DNA from: an uncultured Roseobacter sp.
Lineage (GTDB): Bacteria; Pseudomonadota; Alphaproteobacteria; Rhodobacterales; Rhodobacteraceae
Assembly: GCA_947501635.1 (NCBI GenBank)
Contig: CANMWT010000007.1
Location: 186,001-250,000, forward strand
Reading direction: 5' to 3'
DNA length: 64,000 nucleotides
The translations under genes were made by a program, and so were the position numbers. The notes beneath the pieces are model-generated. The model was not told the origin of the DNA. It did no database searches and saw only the letters and a list, made by a program, of their open reading frames with translations. Shown here one piece after another: positions 1 to 8,607 of this stretch (its first letter is position 1; every line of letters starts with the position of its first letter).

Positions 1-1
1 C

Positions 2-700
2 GCGGCATTGCCACTGGCAGATGCAACGGCTTTGTTCTTTGCGGCACCGCTGTTTATCACACTGCTGTCAATACCGATCCTCGGTGAGAAGGTGGGGCTC
101 GTCCGGTTCACCGCCGTGCTAATCGGTTTTATCGGGGTCGTCATCATGCAACGGCCATGGGCAGATGCGGACAGTCTCGAAGTATCGCGGCTGGTACTGC
201 TGTTGCCGGTGATTGCGGCGCTGACCTACGCGATGACACAGCTGATGACCCGCAAACTCGGTGTTGAAAGCAAAGCATCGGCCCTGTCCGTCTATATCCA
301 CGCGTCCTTTGTCGCCGTTTCGGTCTGTTTCTTCATCGCCGTAGGCGACGGCAGATATGCCGCGGCTTTCGATGACCCGTCGATGCAGTTCCTACTGCGC
401 GCCTGGATATGGCCTGCACAGAAGGATTGGCCTGTCATCCTCGGGCTAGGCATTAATGCCGCGATTATCGGGTATTCCCTTAGTCAGGCCTACCGTCTGG
501 CAGATGCCGCCACGGTGGCTCCGTTCGAATACCTGGGGCTGCCGCTGGCCGTCTTTTGGGGCTGGATCATCTTTGCTGAACTGCCGCTCATCGAAGTCTG
601 GATCGGAATGGCGCTTATCCTCGGGTCAGGCATCTTCGTGTTCCTGCGCGAAAAGCAAAAGGCGCGCGTCGTGGCACGCGCGCCGGTCAAGCGCCGCTGA
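2..700 (+). CDS. DMT-superfamily (EamA) permease, 5'-truncated by window edge
   Basis: The reading frame is open to the left edge, so the true start lies outside the window; 233 codons remain and end in TGA. The visible part is a polytopic membrane protein rich in Leu, Ile, Ala and Trp, with a conserved-looking block (LPLAVFWGWIIFAELP) typical of the C-terminal EamA half of drug/metabolite transporters. These inner-membrane permeases export metabolites or amino acids; the substrate cannot be told. The tail is basic (KQKARVVARAPVKRR), as expected for a cytoplasmic C-terminus. It converges on the oxidoreductase gene that ends at 710. The coding end (661-684) holds a perfect 9-bp inverted repeat, but without a T-run. 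Confidence 0.8.
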   Translation, partial: AALPLADATALFFAAPLFITLLSIPILGEKVGLVRFTAVLIGFIGVVIMQRPWADADSLEVSRLVLLLPVIAALTYAMTQLMTRKLGVESKASALSVYIHASFVAVSVCFFIAVGDGRYAAAFDDPSMQFLLRAWIWPAQKDWPVILGLGINAAIIGYSLSQAYRLADAATVAPFEYLGLPLAVFWGWIIFAELPLIEVWIGMALILGSGIFVFLREKQKARVVARAPVKRR

Positions 701-709
701 CGGACGCTG

Positions 710-1672
710 CTAGTTGATCCGGACAACCACCTTGCCCGTCGCCTTTCGCTCACGCAGCAAATCCAGCGCCTCATTTGCGTGCTCAAGCGGCAGGACGTGG
801 CTCACATGGGGGTGCAGTTTGCCCTCTTTATACCACTGCGTCAGCACCTTAAAACTGTCTGTCAACACTTTGGGGTTCACCCGCGTGTACCCTCCCCAGT
901 AAAACCCAATCACTGTCAGGTTCTTGACCAGCAGGTGGTTCGCTGGGATCTGCGGCACCTCGCCAGAGGCAAAGCCCAGCGGGATCAACCGCGCCTCGGG
1001 CCGACAGGCGCGCAACGCCGCCTTGAACTGGTCACCCCCGATCGGATCATAAACCACATCGGCACCCCCAAGAGCTTTGACCACCGCACGGATGTCATCG
1101 GTTTCCGAGTTTACAAGATGATCCGCTCCTGCCGCCTTGGCGACGGCGAGCTTGTCTTGTCCACGGGCCACGGCAATCACCTCCGCTCCCATCAACTTGC
1201 CCAGTTCAACAGCCGTCAACCCGACACCGCCAGATGCTCCCAGAACCAGCAAACGCTCGCCAGGCTTCATATGCGCCTTATAGTCCAAGGCGACATGGCT
1301 GGTGCCATATGTAATCAGAAAGGCCGCCGCATGTTCGGGGGTCATCGCATCGGGGATCGGCACACAAACGCTGGCCGGAACTGCCGCATAATCTGCCAGG
1401 GCGCCAAACCCACAATAAGCGGCAAGGCGTTGACCCACCGAAAAGTCGCTGACGCCCTCGCCCACTTCGGTCACCGTCCCGCACAGTTCCATCCCAAGCG
1501 TAAAGGGCAGCTCGGGGCGTTCCTGATAGGTGCCTTTGATCGCGAGCGTATCGCCAAAGTTCAAACCGCAGGTGTGCACCTTGACAACGACCTCACCTGC
1601 AGCGGCAGTTGGTATGGGAACGTCCTGCAGCACAAGAGGCTGGCCCAGTTCGGTCACTTGCATCGCCCGCAT
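710..1672 (-). CDS. NADPH:quinone oxidoreductase family protein (MDR superfamily)
   Basis: A 320-residue medium-chain dehydrogenase/reductase. It shows the N-terminal GroES-like fold, then the Rossmann motif LGASGGVGLTAVELGK near the middle and a C-terminal substrate loop (FYWGGYTRVNP). The Cys/His ligands of the catalytic and structural zincs of alcohol dehydrogenases are not evident, which fits the zinc-independent quinone oxidoreductase branch. It should reduce quinones or enones with NADPH in the cytoplasm. The ATG at 1672 was chosen because AGGA lies 8 bases upstream; the reading frame extends further 5' (to about 1735) but that part is not MDR-like. It lies downstream of the small gene at 1817-2023 and of rdhA on the same strand, so it may be the last gene of that transcription unit. 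The physiological substrate is unknown. Confidence 0.85.
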   Translation of the reverse strand: MRAMQVTELGQPLVLQDVPIPTAAAGEVVVKVHTCGLNFGDTLAIKGTYQERPELPFTLGMELCGTVTEVGEGVSDFSVGQRLAAYCGFGALADYAAVPASVCVPIPDAMTPEHAAAFLITYGTSHVALDYKAHMKPGERLLVLGASGGVGLTAVELGKLMGAEVIAVARGQDKLAVAKAAGADHLVNSETDDIRAVVKALGGADVVYDPIGGDQFKAALRACRPEARLIPLGFASGEVPQIPANHLLVKNLTVIGFYWGGYTRVNPKVLTDSFKVLTQWYKEGKLHPHVSHVLPLEHANEALDLLRERKATGKVVVRIN

Positions 1673-1816
1673 CACAAAGTTCCTTTTCCGTGACTTTCTT
1701 GCGCACAGATGTTCAGAACATCCCCGGATTGGCAAGCGCTTCGGTCAGATGCCCAGTCCGGCGGCCCTGCTATCAGGCTTTGCCGGCAATCAAGCCGCAG
1801 ATTTCCAGCCGGAAAA

Positions 1817-2023
1817 CTACAGAAAACCCAGTTGACTTAAAGCCAGGCGCGCATCTGTGCGTTGCGTCTCTGTCCCGAACAGCAGGTCGCGGTTCAGATC
1901 CCTTATCAATACGCTCAACGATCGCTCGCGCAGGCATTGGCGTACAAAAGGCGGCACATCCGATGGCTTCATGCTTAAAACACGTGCCGCTGACGGCGTG
2001 TCGTTGATAACGTCTTGTTTCAT
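1817..2023 (-). CDS. small conserved-looking hypothetical protein (68 aa)
   Basis: Not recognised. It starts MKQDVIND and ends in a charged, helical, arginine-rich stretch (LIRDLNRDLLFGTETQRTD) followed by RLALSQLGF. Its composition is that of a real soluble protein, rather than of the Arg/Ser-rich shadow frames nearby. The ATG at 2023 has GGGGA four bases upstream; a further in-frame ATG at 2041 has no such site. No membrane segment, signal or cysteine motif is visible. It sits between rdhA (ending at 2183) and the quinone oxidoreductase (starting at 1672) on the same strand, so it could be cotranscribed with them. It could be a stress or regulatory micro-protein; nothing in the sequence decides this. 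Confidence 0.5.
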   Translation of the reverse strand: MKQDVINDTPSAARVLSMKPSDVPPFVRQCLRERSLSVLIRDLNRDLLFGTETQRTDARLALSQLGFL

Positions 2024-2182
2024 ACGGTCCCCACAACGCATTCGAATCTGTGCCCTTGAGTATACCCGAGCCTTCCCCGCTTTGCGGTATGAATTACGCG
2101 ACGGCGCGACACTTTTTGCCGCAGCCTCCCGCCTGATTGCGCAACATGCCGGTAACTTGTGCAGACCTGCCGTCCTGATCCG

Positions 2183-5100
2183 CTAAAGGTCGAGACGGAG
2201 GACCCCATCCGGTGCAGCGGCGCGCGATTGGCAAAGGATCATTTCGCTCTCACGCTGCTTGCGAGACAAGACATAGTCGCGATGCTCGACATCTCCTTCC
2301 AGAACACCGCATTTACACACACCGCACAGCCCGTCCGAACACTTCAGATCAACCGCGACACCTGCCAACTGCAACGCCTCGGCCGCTGACTGCCCAGCCG
2401 ATACCGCGATACGCCGTCCATCGCGCAGGATCAGCGTAAAGGGGTGGTTTTCATAGTCCGGCGTCTCGGGCACCGAGAAATACTCAAGGTGGCGCGCGTC
2501 ATCCCCAAATCCCTGCCGCTCTGCCGCGCGCATCACCGCAGCCATATATGCATCAGGCCCGCATGCATAAACATGCGCGCCCACGGCCCTGCCTGACAGG
2601 ATTCTATCGAAATCGGCGCGGTGGCCTTCAGATGAAACATGCAAATGCACCCGGTCGGCCCAAGGCATGCCTTGCATAACTGCCGCAAACCCGGCGTCTT
2701 CAGGACGACGGACCGAATAATGCACTTCAAACGGAGCGGCCTGCCGATAAAGCGTGTGTGCCATGGCCACCATCGGCGTGATGCCAATCCCCCCACCCAT
2801 CAGAAAACTGCGGGTGGCGCGTTTCGCCAGCGGGAAGTGGTTGATCGGTTTTGAAACGAAAACCCGCCGCCCGGTCGTAAATATCCGGTGCACAAGCTTT
2901 GAGCCGCCGGTGCCCGCTTCTTCGCGCAAAACCGCAATCTCATAGGCGCTGCGGTCGTGCGGGTCGCCCATCAGGGAATACTGGCGCAGCGTGTCGGGGG
3001 CGATGACAACGTCAATATGGGCCCCGGCCTCCCATGCGGGCAGATCGCCGCCGTCGGCGGCCCGCAGCACATAGCGTGTCACAAGGTCGGTCAGCCGCTC
3101 CACCTGAGCGACGATAACCTGTACAACCGGGCTTTCGGCCTCAACGCTGTAACGATGATCCCAAGCGCCGGTCTCCCCTGCCGCGCGGCGTTTTTTGTAC
3201 TCGTCAGCAGAGATCATATCGCGATAAGCCGTGATCCCGGCTTCGCGGTCCATCGGGTAAGGATAGGACCACGGCGGCGGTGCCAGCGGCGCGGGATAGA
3301 CAGCCAGCGTCTGATCTTCGAACCTCAGGTCCAGATCGCGCTGCAAATCCCGCGTATTCACCGGCGCACGTGCCGGGTGGTAGCCGCCGTCTTCATGTAA
3401 CTCCACATCCCACCACCACTTCTTGACCGGCTTGATCCCGCCATTGCCCAAAACGTCATCGAGCCGCGCCAACGCGGGCGCCGCCTGTGGCAGGTTCATG
3501 GCCATCCAGCGAAAAGGCTTCTCGACAAAAAGACCCTCCAGATTCCACGGGCAGGTCTTCATGCAGCGCCCACACATTGAACCGCCTTCGGTCGTGATGC
3601 GGTAGGTGGCACATTTCTGGCTGTCCGACTTCCATATTTCATAGCCGTTGAACATGCGCTTGGGGCCCGCCGTGATGGCCCCCGAAGGACACTCACGCGC
3701 ACATTTGTTGCAAGACGCGCAAAAACGCTGCAGGCCGAAGTCGACAGGTTTGTCGTGCGCCATCGGCATATCCGTCGTGACCACCCCCGATTTCAGCCGA
3801 GGACCAAGAAAAGGGTTCAGGATCACTTCGCCGATACGGCTGACCTCGCCCAGCCCCGCAAGCAGCAACAAAGGCGGTTGCAAGACCTCGCCATCCATGA
3901 CCGTGTGCGCCTTTGCGCTGTACCCCAGATTGCGCAGATGCCGGGCGAGCACGCCACCTAAGAGCGAGAACCGCAGATAGGCTCGCATCGACTGTGCGAC
4001 GCTTATCCAGTCATCGCCCGAAGCCCCCTCCATCGTCTCAAAACCCTGATCGACGATCATGCTGATGGCCTGATCGTGCGGCGGATCAATCGGCGCACCC
4101 GCAGCGTCGTGGCTGTACCACGCCCAGTCCGGGCACCGGCTGATGCCTGTGGCGTCAATACCCAGAAAATAGCTTGCTGCCTTTACGTTCGCGGCATTGC
4201 TTTGCGGTGTAGCACTGCGGCGTTCCTCAGCGGCCGGCCCGTCCTGAAACAGGATAAACGCGCCCAACATGCGCCGCTGTGCAGCAGATGGGGCGGATTT
4301 GACCACGTAGCGCCCGCCAGCAGCGGCGCGCTGCACAGGCTTGCCCAGATCACCAAACTGGGCGCGGGCAAAAAGATCGGCGCGCTTGGGCACGCGCGGC
4401 ACCCGCGCCTCGTCAATATAGGTGGTCGGGCTGTCTACCCTCTTGAGCGTCTCGAAGGGATGCGGCCCCTGCACAAAGTCGCGCCGCGCAAAGGCATCCC
4501 GGTTCAACGCGGATTTGGACGTTCGGAAACCAGCCCACCAGGCGGGGCGGTTTATGCGCGCAAAGGTCTGATCCCGCAGCGGTGCAAGCGGGGCATCATG
4601 TGCCAGCTCCATTTCGGTCGTCACGGCTGCGACACCAAATCTATCCCCCAGATAAGGATTGCACAACGCGCCGTCTTCCACCGTCGCCAAACCGGCCGCT
4701 ACCGCCAGCCTGTTGAGGTCAACATCGCTGCTTGTCGGTGTATGCGCTTTGGCATCCCACCCCAGCAGCCGGATGTAGTTGGCAATCACCACCGCTGTCT
4801 CGGAAGCGCGCAAACAGGCGCGGTGCGCCTGCGCGTCCTGTATCCAGTCGCAGCCCACTTCACCCTGCCGCGGATCGCGGGGCATGTCATAGAGGAAAAC
4901 CAGCGCATGGCCATGATCAGTGACAACGGTTTGCGGCGCCTGCAGGCTCTCGCGCAAATCCGCCATGATCGTGTCGATGCCCGAGGCAAGCGTCTTGACC
5001 TGCCTGCTGCGCAATGCCTGCGCGAGACGGTCTATGTCGGGATTGCGCCGCGGGCGCGCCAGCCATGCCGGATCGGAGACCGGCCCGATTCCCACCATCG

Positions 5101-5392
5101 CAGCATCGCTGAAATAGCCGAAAGCCTTCAGGTGCGCCGCACGCGCCCGGGGCGATGGCGGCACAGTCGCGCGGGTCTTGTTCACCAGACCGTCGCGGAT
5201 CGCATCCATCGTGGCTTGATGCTCGCCCATCGCATTCACGATCGACAGCGGGTCTTCGGGGCGGTGAAACGACAACTCCGGCATCGCCGGCACGCTGCGC
5301 AGATCGGGCATGTCACCCCGTACCAGACGCTCCATCGGATAGGGCCCCAGATGCGGAGCCCTGTTGGCGGTAGAGAAAACTCTGGCGGTCAT
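2183..5392 (-). CDS. rdhA: self-sufficient catabolic reductive dehalogenase (RdhA fused to flavin/[2Fe-2S] reductase)
   Basis: A 1069-residue cytoplasmic fusion with no Tat signal. Residues about 90-550 hold a corrinoid-binding region in two related copies: GWDAKAH..NPYLGDRFGVAAVTTEMELAHD (210-266) resembles GYSAKAH..NPFLGPRLKSGVVTTDMPMAHD (490-547). Two [4Fe-4S] motifs follow: CASCNKCARECP (558-569) and C594-X12-C-X2-C-X3-C614, the spacing classical for RdhA. Residues about 745-965 form a phthalate-dioxygenase-reductase-like module (RQYS at 803-806 for flavin, GGGIGITPM at 866-874 and CGPDAYM at 944-950 for NAD(P)H). The C-terminus is a plant-type [2Fe-2S] domain (C1018-X4-C-X2-C, then LCQSRA). 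This layout is that of the catabolic NpRdhA/BhbA type, which removes halogens from hydroxyaryl acids using NADPH and cobalamin. Y426 and K494 are candidate proton donors. Substrate specificity is inferred only from family. Confidence 0.88.
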   Translation of the reverse strand: MTARVFSTANRAPHLGPYPMERLVRGDMPDLRSVPAMPELSFHRPEDPLSIVNAMGEHQATMDAIRDGLVNKTRATVPPSPRARAAHLKAFGYFSDAAMVGIGPVSDPAWLARPRRNPDIDRLAQALRSRQVKTLASGIDTIMADLRESLQAPQTVVTDHGHALVFLYDMPRDPRQGEVGCDWIQDAQAHRACLRASETAVVIANYIRLLGWDAKAHTPTSSDVDLNRLAVAAGLATVEDGALCNPYLGDRFGVAAVTTEMELAHDAPLAPLRDQTFARINRPAWWAGFRTSKSALNRDAFARRDFVQGPHPFETLKRVDSPTTYIDEARVPRVPKRADLFARAQFGDLGKPVQRAAAGGRYVVKSAPSAAQRRMLGAFILFQDGPAAEERRSATPQSNAANVKAASYFLGIDATGISRCPDWAWYSHDAAGAPIDPPHDQAISMIVDQGFETMEGASGDDWISVAQSMRAYLRFSLLGGVLARHLRNLGYSAKAHTVMDGEVLQPPLLLLAGLGEVSRIGEVILNPFLGPRLKSGVVTTDMPMAHDKPVDFGLQRFCASCNKCARECPSGAITAGPKRMFNGYEIWKSDSQKCATYRITTEGGSMCGRCMKTCPWNLEGLFVEKPFRWMAMNLPQAAPALARLDDVLGNGGIKPVKKWWWDVELHEDGGYHPARAPVNTRDLQRDLDLRFEDQTLAVYPAPLAPPPWSYPYPMDREAGITAYRDMISADEYKKRRAAGETGAWDHRYSVEAESPVVQVIVAQVERLTDLVTRYVLRAADGGDLPAWEAGAHIDVVIAPDTLRQYSLMGDPHDRSAYEIAVLREEAGTGGSKLVHRIFTTGRRVFVSKPINHFPLAKRATRSFLMGGGIGITPMVAMAHTLYRQAAPFEVHYSVRRPEDAGFAAVMQGMPWADRVHLHVSSEGHRADFDRILSGRAVGAHVYACGPDAYMAAVMRAAERQGFGDDARHLEYFSVPETPDYENHPFTLILRDGRRIAVSAGQSAAEALQLAGVAVDLKCSDGLCGVCKCGVLEGDVEHRDYVLSRKQRESEMILCQSRAAAPDGVLRLDL

Positions 5393-5516
5393 GGCGGCGG
5401 GGTACTCTTGCGATTGCGGCCCGGTTCGGAAACCGCTGCCCCATCAAAACCAAGATCGCCTCCGAAGCCAAGACGCAGCCTTGATGTTTCATTGCAGAAC
5501 CGGAAAAAAGACGCGG

Positions 5517-7112
5517 CTAGCCCGCCTCCAGCACCAGATCAGACGCCTTTTCCCCGATCATGATCGCCGGCGCATTTGTATTGCCGGACACGATTTCCGG
5601 CATGATCGAACAATCCGCAACGCGCAAACCGGCAATGCCGTGCACGCGCAGCTTTTCGTCCACAACCGCATCTGCACCGCTGCCCATCTTGCAGGTCCCC
5701 GTAGGATGATAGATCGAGGCAGTGTTGTTGCGCGCCCAGTCGAGCGTAGCGTCATAGTCCTCCATATCCAGACTCGCTTTCGGGCGGTACTCTTCGGAAA
5801 TCTTCGAACTCAGCGGTGCATGCCGCGCTATGCGACGCGCGATATTCACCCCCGAAACCACCGTCTGGCAGTCGGTTTCCGTGGACAGGTAGTTCGGGAT
5901 GATGCTGGGGTAATCGCGCGGGCGCGCGGATTTCAACCTGATCTCGCCCTTGCTTTCCGGGCGCAACTGGCAAACCGACATCGTAAAGGCGGAAAACTTG
6001 TCAGCCCCCTTGCCGGGGTTCTCCGCCGATAAGGGCTGAACATGAAACTGAATGTCCGGCGTTTCCAGATCATCTCGTGTTTTGAGAAACCCAGTCGCCA
6101 GACTGGCTGCCATCGTCATAGGTCCGGCGCGGAACATAAGGTACTTCAACCCGATCTTCGCCTGCCCATAAAGGCTGGAGACTTCGTCATTCAGCGTCGG
6201 CTCATTACATTTATACACCAGACGCGCCTGCAGATGGTCCTGCATGTTCTTGCCCACACCCGGCAGCGCCTTCTTGACCTCGATGCCATGCTCGGCCAGT
6301 TGCTCCGCCTCGCCAATACCTGACAACATCAGCAGCTGGGGCGAATTGATTGCCCCTCCGCAGAGGATAATCTCGCGCCGCGCAGTAACCGTCACAGGCT
6401 GGCCGCCACGGTCCGTATAGGTCACACCGGTGGCGCGCCCCTCTTCAATTTCGATCTTGTCGGCCTGCGCATGGGTGACAATTTTGAGGTTCTGACGCTG
6501 CTTTACCGGATTGAGGTAAGCCACTGCAGAACTGCAACGCCGCCCGTTTTTGGCCGTCAGTTGGAAAAAACCCACGCCTTCCTGATCGGCACCATTGTAG
6601 TCGGGGTTAAACTTATACCCAGCCGCCTGAGCTGCCGCCACCCAGGCGTCTGTGATCGGACGCTGAATGCGCATGTTCGACACAGACAAAGGCCCCTGAT
6701 CGCCGTGATACTCATCCGCACCGCGCTCATTGCGCTCGGCACGCTTGAACAGCGGCAGCACGTCGTCCCAGCCCCAGCCGGTATTGCCCATCTGACGCCA
6801 GCGGTCATAGTCTTGCGGCTGCCCGCGAACATAGAGAAGGCCATTGAGCGAAGACGACCCGCCCAGCACCTTGCCCCGCGGCCATTCGATGGACCGACCG
6901 TTCAGGCCCGGATCAGGCTCCGTTTTGTAGCACCAGTCCACACTCGGGTTATGAATGGTTTTGAAATACCCCACGGGAATGTGGATCCAAGGGTTAAGAT
7001 CGCGACCACCCGCCTCCAGCAGGATAACCGAGTTCTTCGGATCGGCGCTCAAACGGTTTGCAAGCACGCATCCGGCCGATCCCGCACCAATAACGATAAA
7101 ATCAGCTTCCAA
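5517..7112 (-). CDS. GMC-family FAD oxidoreductase (choline dehydrogenase-like)
   Basis: A 531-residue glucose-methanol-choline oxidoreductase. The N-terminus carries the FAD motif DFIVIGAGSAGCVLANRL, then the GMC signature area WPRGKVLGGSSSLNGLLYVRG and the second signature GAINSPQLLMLSGIGE. The C-terminus holds the catalytic His (in IYHPTGTCKMG) and Asn (in SGNTNAPAIMIGE). Enzymes of this family oxidise alcohols or sugars, passing electrons to oxygen or a carrier; the substrate is not readable. The start is taken as TTG at 7112 because a strong GGGAGGGG lies just upstream and the FAD motif begins at once; the longer frame to 7151 would run through that Shine-Dalgarno. It is divergent from the TRAP transporter across a 107-bp spacer holding a large inverted repeat, and precedes rdhA by 124 bp on the same strand. 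Confidence 0.88.
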   Translation of the reverse strand: MEADFIVIGAGSAGCVLANRLSADPKNSVILLEAGGRDLNPWIHIPVGYFKTIHNPSVDWCYKTEPDPGLNGRSIEWPRGKVLGGSSSLNGLLYVRGQPQDYDRWRQMGNTGWGWDDVLPLFKRAERNERGADEYHGDQGPLSVSNMRIQRPITDAWVAAAQAAGYKFNPDYNGADQEGVGFFQLTAKNGRRCSSAVAYLNPVKQRQNLKIVTHAQADKIEIEEGRATGVTYTDRGGQPVTVTARREIILCGGAINSPQLLMLSGIGEAEQLAEHGIEVKKALPGVGKNMQDHLQARLVYKCNEPTLNDEVSSLYGQAKIGLKYLMFRAGPMTMAASLATGFLKTRDDLETPDIQFHVQPLSAENPGKGADKFSAFTMSVCQLRPESKGEIRLKSARPRDYPSIIPNYLSTETDCQTVVSGVNIARRIARHAPLSSKISEEYRPKASLDMEDYDATLDWARNNTASIYHPTGTCKMGSGADAVVDEKLRVHGIAGLRVADCSIMPEIVSGNTNAPAIMIGEKASDLVLEAG

Positions 7113-7135
7113 GTTGCCCCCTCCCGTGTAGACTA

Positions 7136-7178
7136 AAAAAACACTATGCAAAAAATGGAAACCATACTAGTGTTTTTT
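7136..7178. promoter_or_regulatory. nested inverted repeat in GMC/TRAP divergent promoter, candidate IclR operator
   Basis: The divergent spacer contains a perfect 11-bp inverted repeat, AAAAAACACTA (7136-7146) and TAGTGTTTTTT (7168-7178). Inside it lies a second dyad, ATGG-AAA-CCAT (7155-7165). The position between the TTG of the GMC gene and the ATG of dctP suggests an operator acting on both promoters. The TGGAAA core recalls sites bound by IclR-family proteins, and an IclR gene closes the TRAP operon. That it is the operator is inference. Confidence 0.55.
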
Positions 7179-7219
7179 GGGACCACAGGTCTCAATAATC
7201 GACGTTCAGGGAGGAACGC

Positions 7220-8449
7220 ATGAAAGTACAGAACAATATCAAAGGCATATCACGCCGTGATCTTTTCAAAGTCGCGGGACGCTATGGCCTAAGCTCCACT
7301 CTGCTTGCAGCAGGAACATTCGGCGGCGCGATGAGCGTGGCAAATTTGGCAAAAGCCGCTGAATCTACTTATGAAAAACGCTTTGCGAAAGAACCAAAAT
7401 TCACCCTTAAATTCGGTGCTGCGGGCTTTAACCCACAAAACCTCTTGATCGAACGCGCCGGCGTTCTTGAGTTCGCACGCGACCTTGAAAGCCGCACTGA
7501 CGGTGAGATTCGCGTTGAATTCATCGGCAACAACCAGATCTGTAACCAGCTCTCCTGCGTTGAGAAAACGCAGCAGGGAATCGTTGATATGTATGCGGCA
7601 TCCACGCAGAACTCTGCAGGCGGTGCACCTTATCTCAACGTCTTGGACTACGCGTATATGTTCCGCAGCCGCGCGGATCAGTACTACTTCATGTACAGCC
7701 CTGAATCGCAGCGCATCCTGCGCGAGCCGTTTGAGAAGCGCCACGGCCTGAAGTTCCTCTTCACGCATGCGGAACTGCGCGGTATCCAGCTGGGTCTGGC
7801 GTGGGAAGACAAGCCAACCGTGACAAGCATCGAAGAGCTTTTCGGCTCCAAGAACCGCGTGACGGGTACACAGCTTGGCCGCATCGCGATGAACGCGCTG
7901 AACCTCAACCCCGTTCCGATTGCATGGGAAGAAACACTCGACGGCCTCAAGCAGGGCCTGATCGACGGTGCGGAAACATGGGCGTCGGCGGTTGCCTATG
8001 CGAACATGTCTCCTGTGGTCAGCCAGTGTGTGGATCTGCGCTTCTTCTGCGGCACGGAGCACACGGCAATGTCGGCTTCTGTCTTCGACAGCCTCGGTGG
8101 CGAACTGCAAGACGCAGTCATGGAAGCTGCCTATCTCACGCAGGTGCACGTGCAGGCCGCAAACGAAGCGGCTCTGGTCAACACTGTCGGCTTCTCCGAT
8201 CCGCAACTGCCAGACACGATCTTTGCGCAAAACAATGTGCGCATGGCAACGCTGTCCGACGCAGAGCGCAAGAAAGCCGAAGAGATGTGCTCGCCCGAGT
8301 ACCAACCACAGCTCTGGGAGCAGTGGCGCGAGCGGATCAACGGCTGGGCCGGTGGCATCGACACCTATCAGGACATCTACAACGAAGTCCGCAACAACCC
8401 ACACACGCTGGCCGAGAACGTCGAGCCACGCCGCTGGTGGAAAGCATAA
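7220..8449 (+). CDS. dctP: TRAP transporter substrate-binding protein (DctP family), Tat-exported
   Basis: A 409-residue periplasmic solute receptor. The N-terminus has a twin-arginine signal (SRRDLFKVAGRYGLSS, hydrophobic stretch, cleavage after AKA near residue 47), so it is exported folded. The mature part has the DctP fold features: the LKFGAAGFNPQN opening, ELRGIQLGLAWEDKP, and the loop around TWASAVAYANMSPVV that frames the ligand. It is longer than common DctP proteins (about 330 residues). The ATG is preceded by GGGAGGA at good spacing. It heads a dctP-dctQ-dctM-iclR unit; a GC-rich hairpin follows it and probably lowers downstream expression relative to the receptor. The ligand is probably an organic acid; from the nearby dehalogenase I infer it could be an aromatic or halogenated acid, but sequence does not prove it. 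Confidence 0.9.
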   Translation: MKVQNNIKGISRRDLFKVAGRYGLSSTLLAAGTFGGAMSVANLAKAAESTYEKRFAKEPKFTLKFGAAGFNPQNLLIERAGVLEFARDLESRTDGEIRVEFIGNNQICNQLSCVEKTQQGIVDMYAASTQNSAGGAPYLNVLDYAYMFRSRADQYYFMYSPESQRILREPFEKRHGLKFLFTHAELRGIQLGLAWEDKPTVTSIEELFGSKNRVTGTQLGRIAMNALNLNPVPIAWEETLDGLKQGLIDGAETWASAVAYANMSPVVSQCVDLRFFCGTEHTAMSASVFDSLGGELQDAVMEAAYLTQVHVQAANEAALVNTVGFSDPQLPDTIFAQNNVRMATLSDAERKKAEEMCSPEYQPQLWEQWRERINGWAGGIDTYQDIYNEVRNNPHTLAENVEPRRWWKA

Positions 8450-8473
8450 GCGCCTAAGCTTTGCTGCATCAAA

Positions 8474-8505
8474 GCCGGTCCCCGATATTGGGGGCCGGCC
8501 ATTTT
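8474..8505 (+). terminator. attenuating hairpin between dctP and dctQ
   Basis: A 10-bp stem, GCCGGTCCCC (8474-8483) and GGGGGCCGGC (8490-8499), pairs with a single G-U and a six-base loop GATATT, followed by CATTTT. It looks like a weak intrinsic terminator or an mRNA-stabilising hairpin. Such an element behind a binding-protein gene usually gives more receptor than permease. The T-run is short, so read-through is likely. Confidence 0.6.
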
Positions 8506-8607
8506 CCGTTGACCTGAAACCAGATCGGCCAACGTCCGGCGTATCTTGAAGCGTCAGGTACAGGCAGGCACTCAGCATACGGACCAAACCTTTGGGAGGG
8601 ACAGGGT

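Noticed and set aside
661-684. Hairpin at the end of the DMT permease as a terminator
   Set aside because: The 9-bp stem GGCGCGCGT / ACGCGCGCC lies inside the coding end and has no T-run; it is likely incidental.
5393-5516. Possible cobalamin riboswitch upstream of rdhA
   Set aside because: The 124-bp gap is too short for the usual ~200-base B12 riboswitch and I found no B12-box-like sequence.
4076-5563. 495-codon plus-strand frame opposite rdhA
   Set aside because: It is antisense to a clear RdhA gene, rich in Arg, Pro, His and Gln as expected for a shadow of GC-rich code, and has no recognisable motif.
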